Both the position numbers and the translations under genes were made by a program. 6,373 nucleotides of DNA from Spirochaetota bacterium (GTDB lineage Bacteria > Spirochaetota > UBA4802 > UBA5368): the NCBI GenBank assembly GCA_017998475.1, contig JAGODA010000185.1, positions 1-6,373 of the forward strand. The letters run 5' to 3'. The notes beneath the pieces are model-generated. The model did not search any database, had not been told where the DNA came from, and saw only the letters and a list, made by a program, of their open reading frames with translations. How positions within the stretch are numbered: position 1 is the stretch's first letter; each line of letters begins with the position of its first letter. This document shows positions 5,107-6,373 of this stretch, piece after piece.

Positions 5107-6373
5107 ATGTGCGCGCCCCTTACATCGACGCCGCGTTCAATCGCCAGCCGGGCGGTCCGGCGCGTACGTCCGATGCTTTTCCTCATGGCGCTCATGCCAC
5201 TGCTGGCTTTCACGGCTGTATTCGCTGAAAGCGGACCGGCGGCGGTTTCAATCAGCGAACATTCCGGCAGAAGGCCCCTGTTTCCGGCCATGGAGGTATT
5301 GGAGGACGACTCCGGAAATCTTCCTCTCGAAAAGATCACGACGACGGCGATGTCCGCGCGATTCGTGAAGCTTCAGGGGAGTCCTCCAAACATCGGTTAC
5401 AGCTCATCGGTTTTCTGGGTACGTTTCCATATCAACAACGAGTCGAAGGCCGCGCTGCGATGGATGCTCCAGCTCTCTCAGCCCTGGACGAAGCGGGTAG
5501 AGCTCTTTATTCCGGAAGGAAACGGTTACCGCTCCCTGACGGCCGGGACCGGCCTGCCGTTCGGCGAACGACCGGTATATTACCGTAATTTTATTTTCCC
5601 CGTCACCCAACCACCCGGTGTAGCCCGATACCTTATGCGGATCGATCCGGGCATCAATTCGCTCAGCCTGGGGCTGTATGCCTGGGACCCAGCTTCGCTC
5701 CAACGCTTCATCGCCCATGAGATGTCGGTACACTGGATACTCGCCGGCCTGCTCGCGGCGATGGTGATATACAGCCTTCTGCTGTGGGGTTCGATCCGCG
5801 ATCGAACCTATCTTCTCAACGCGGCGTTCATCGGCACCCTTGGACTCTATATGCTCGATTTCCACGGTCTGGCGTTTCAGTTCCTGTGGCCGGAGAGTTC
5901 GTGGTGGAAAACAATCTCACTTCAGGTACTTTCCTCTCTCACCTACGTCGCGGGAATCACTTTTTTCCGCCATTATCTGCTCCTTAAGGAATTTCTTCCC
6001 GGGCTGTCGAACGCTCTGACGGTACTGGCGGCGCTCCATGTCGCGCGAATACTTTTCAAGACGGCGGGCCTCCCTCTGCCGAGAGACATATGGTTTATCT
6101 ACCTGAATATGATAGTGCTGCTCCTGTTGATATACGGCGGCATCAAAACGGCGCTGAAGGGATATCGGCCCGCGCGATTTTTCCTCATAGGCACCGGTCT
6201 GCTTCTGATCGCCGCGGTAACGACAAACCTCAGGGTGTTCGGGCTTATAAGCGATAATTTCATTACGCTATGGGGGGTGGAGTTCGCGGCGGCTATGCTG
6301 GTAATACTCGTCTCCATGGGGCTCGCGGACAGCATCAACGCCATCAGGAACGAGCTCGTGCACAGCCAGGACG
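5107..6373 (+). CDS. Second 7TM-DISM receptor, N-terminal part (runs off the right edge)
   Basis: The frame is open for 422 codons from ATG 5107 to the edge. Residues 1-40 form a signal peptide with an arginine-rich n-region (SRAVRRVRP), a hydrophobic core (MLFLMALMPLLAFTA) and likely cleavage after VFA. A later ATG at 5173 would remove the positive charges and also lacks a Shine-Dalgarno, so I prefer 5107. Residues about 45-198 are a 7TMR-DISMED2 sensor domain (VLEDDSGNLPLEKI, VFWVRFHINN, AWDPASLQRF). Seven membrane segments follow, about 209-406, then the start of a charged linker (SINAIRNELVHSQD). It parallels the upstream receptor kinase: AFQFLWPESSWW against SFQFLWPDFPWW, and KGYRPARFF against RGYTPARYY. 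The output domain is outside the window; a kinase, guanylate cyclase, GGDEF or phosphatase domain would all be normal for the family. A 17-nt-spaced promoter ends 9 nt before the ATG. Confidence 0.88.
   Translation, partial: MCAPLTSTPRSIASRAVRRVRPMLFLMALMPLLAFTAVFAESGPAAVSISEHSGRRPLFPAMEVLEDDSGNLPLEKITTTAMSARFVKLQGSPPNIGYSSSVFWVRFHINNESKAALRWMLQLSQPWTKRVELFIPEGNGYRSLTAGTGLPFGERPVYYRNFIFPVTQPPGVARYLMRIDPGINSLSLGLYAWDPASLQRFIAHEMSVHWILAGLLAAMVIYSLLLWGSIRDRTYLLNAAFIGTLGLYMLDFHGLAFQFLWPESSWWKTISLQVLSSLTYVAGITFFRHYLLLKEFLPGLSNALTVLAALHVARILFKTAGLPLPRDIWFIYLNMIVLLLLIYGGIKTALKGYRPARFFLIGTGLLLIAAVTTNLRVFGLISDNFITLWGVEFAAAMLVILVSMGLADSINAIRNELVHSQD

Noticed and set aside
5063..5368. A 101-residue plus-strand frame overlapping the start of the second receptor.
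   Set aside because: It has no domain similarity and is in a different frame from the 7TM-DISM protein, which explains the region.

Overview
The window holds four protein-coding genes, two of them cut off by the window edges, in bacterial DNA of moderately high GC. Left to right they are: a leftward, membrane-anchored glycoside hydrolase family 2 (GH2) type protein (only its N-terminal part is inside); a rightward 7TM-DISM receptor fused to a PAS domain and a HisKA_2-type histidine kinase; a rightward OPT-family transporter of about 637 residues; and the start of a second 7TM-DISM receptor that runs off the right edge. No rRNA, tRNA, CRISPR array, insertion sequence or phage gene is visible.

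Signal peptides, extracytoplasmic DISMED2 sensor domains and 7TM-DISM receptors suggest a Gram-negative-type bacterium. 7TM-DISM receptors joined to PAS and HisKA_2 kinases are especially common in spirochaetes (Leptospira relatives) and some Bacteroidetes and Proteobacteria. The GC-rich coding style fits an environmental spirochaete-like genome, but this is a weak taxonomic inference.

Layout: 1-496 (minus) GH2-like gene; 497-805 divergent intergenic region, AT-rich in the middle, with short direct and inverted repeats and weak promoter candidates; 806-3016 (plus) receptor kinase, for which I prefer a GTG start with a GGAGG ribosome binding site; 3017-3125 spacer with overlapping GC-rich inverted repeats and a promoter-like element; 3126-5039 (plus) OPT transporter; 5040-5106 spacer with a good sigma70-like promoter; 5107-6373 (plus, partial) second 7TM-DISM protein.

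How they may work together (inference): two related surface receptors flank an oligopeptide or metal-chelate type importer, and a membrane-anchored glycan-active protein is divergently transcribed beside them. This could be a sense-and-import module, with both receptors monitoring an extracytoplasmic ligand and the kinase signalling to a response regulator encoded elsewhere. The most unusual sequence-level signal is that the OPT gene and the second receptor both lack a Shine-Dalgarno sequence and have a -10-like hexamer ending only 8-9 nt before the ATG. This predicts leaderless or near-leaderless mRNAs. By contrast, the GH2 gene and the kinase have clear GGAGG sites.
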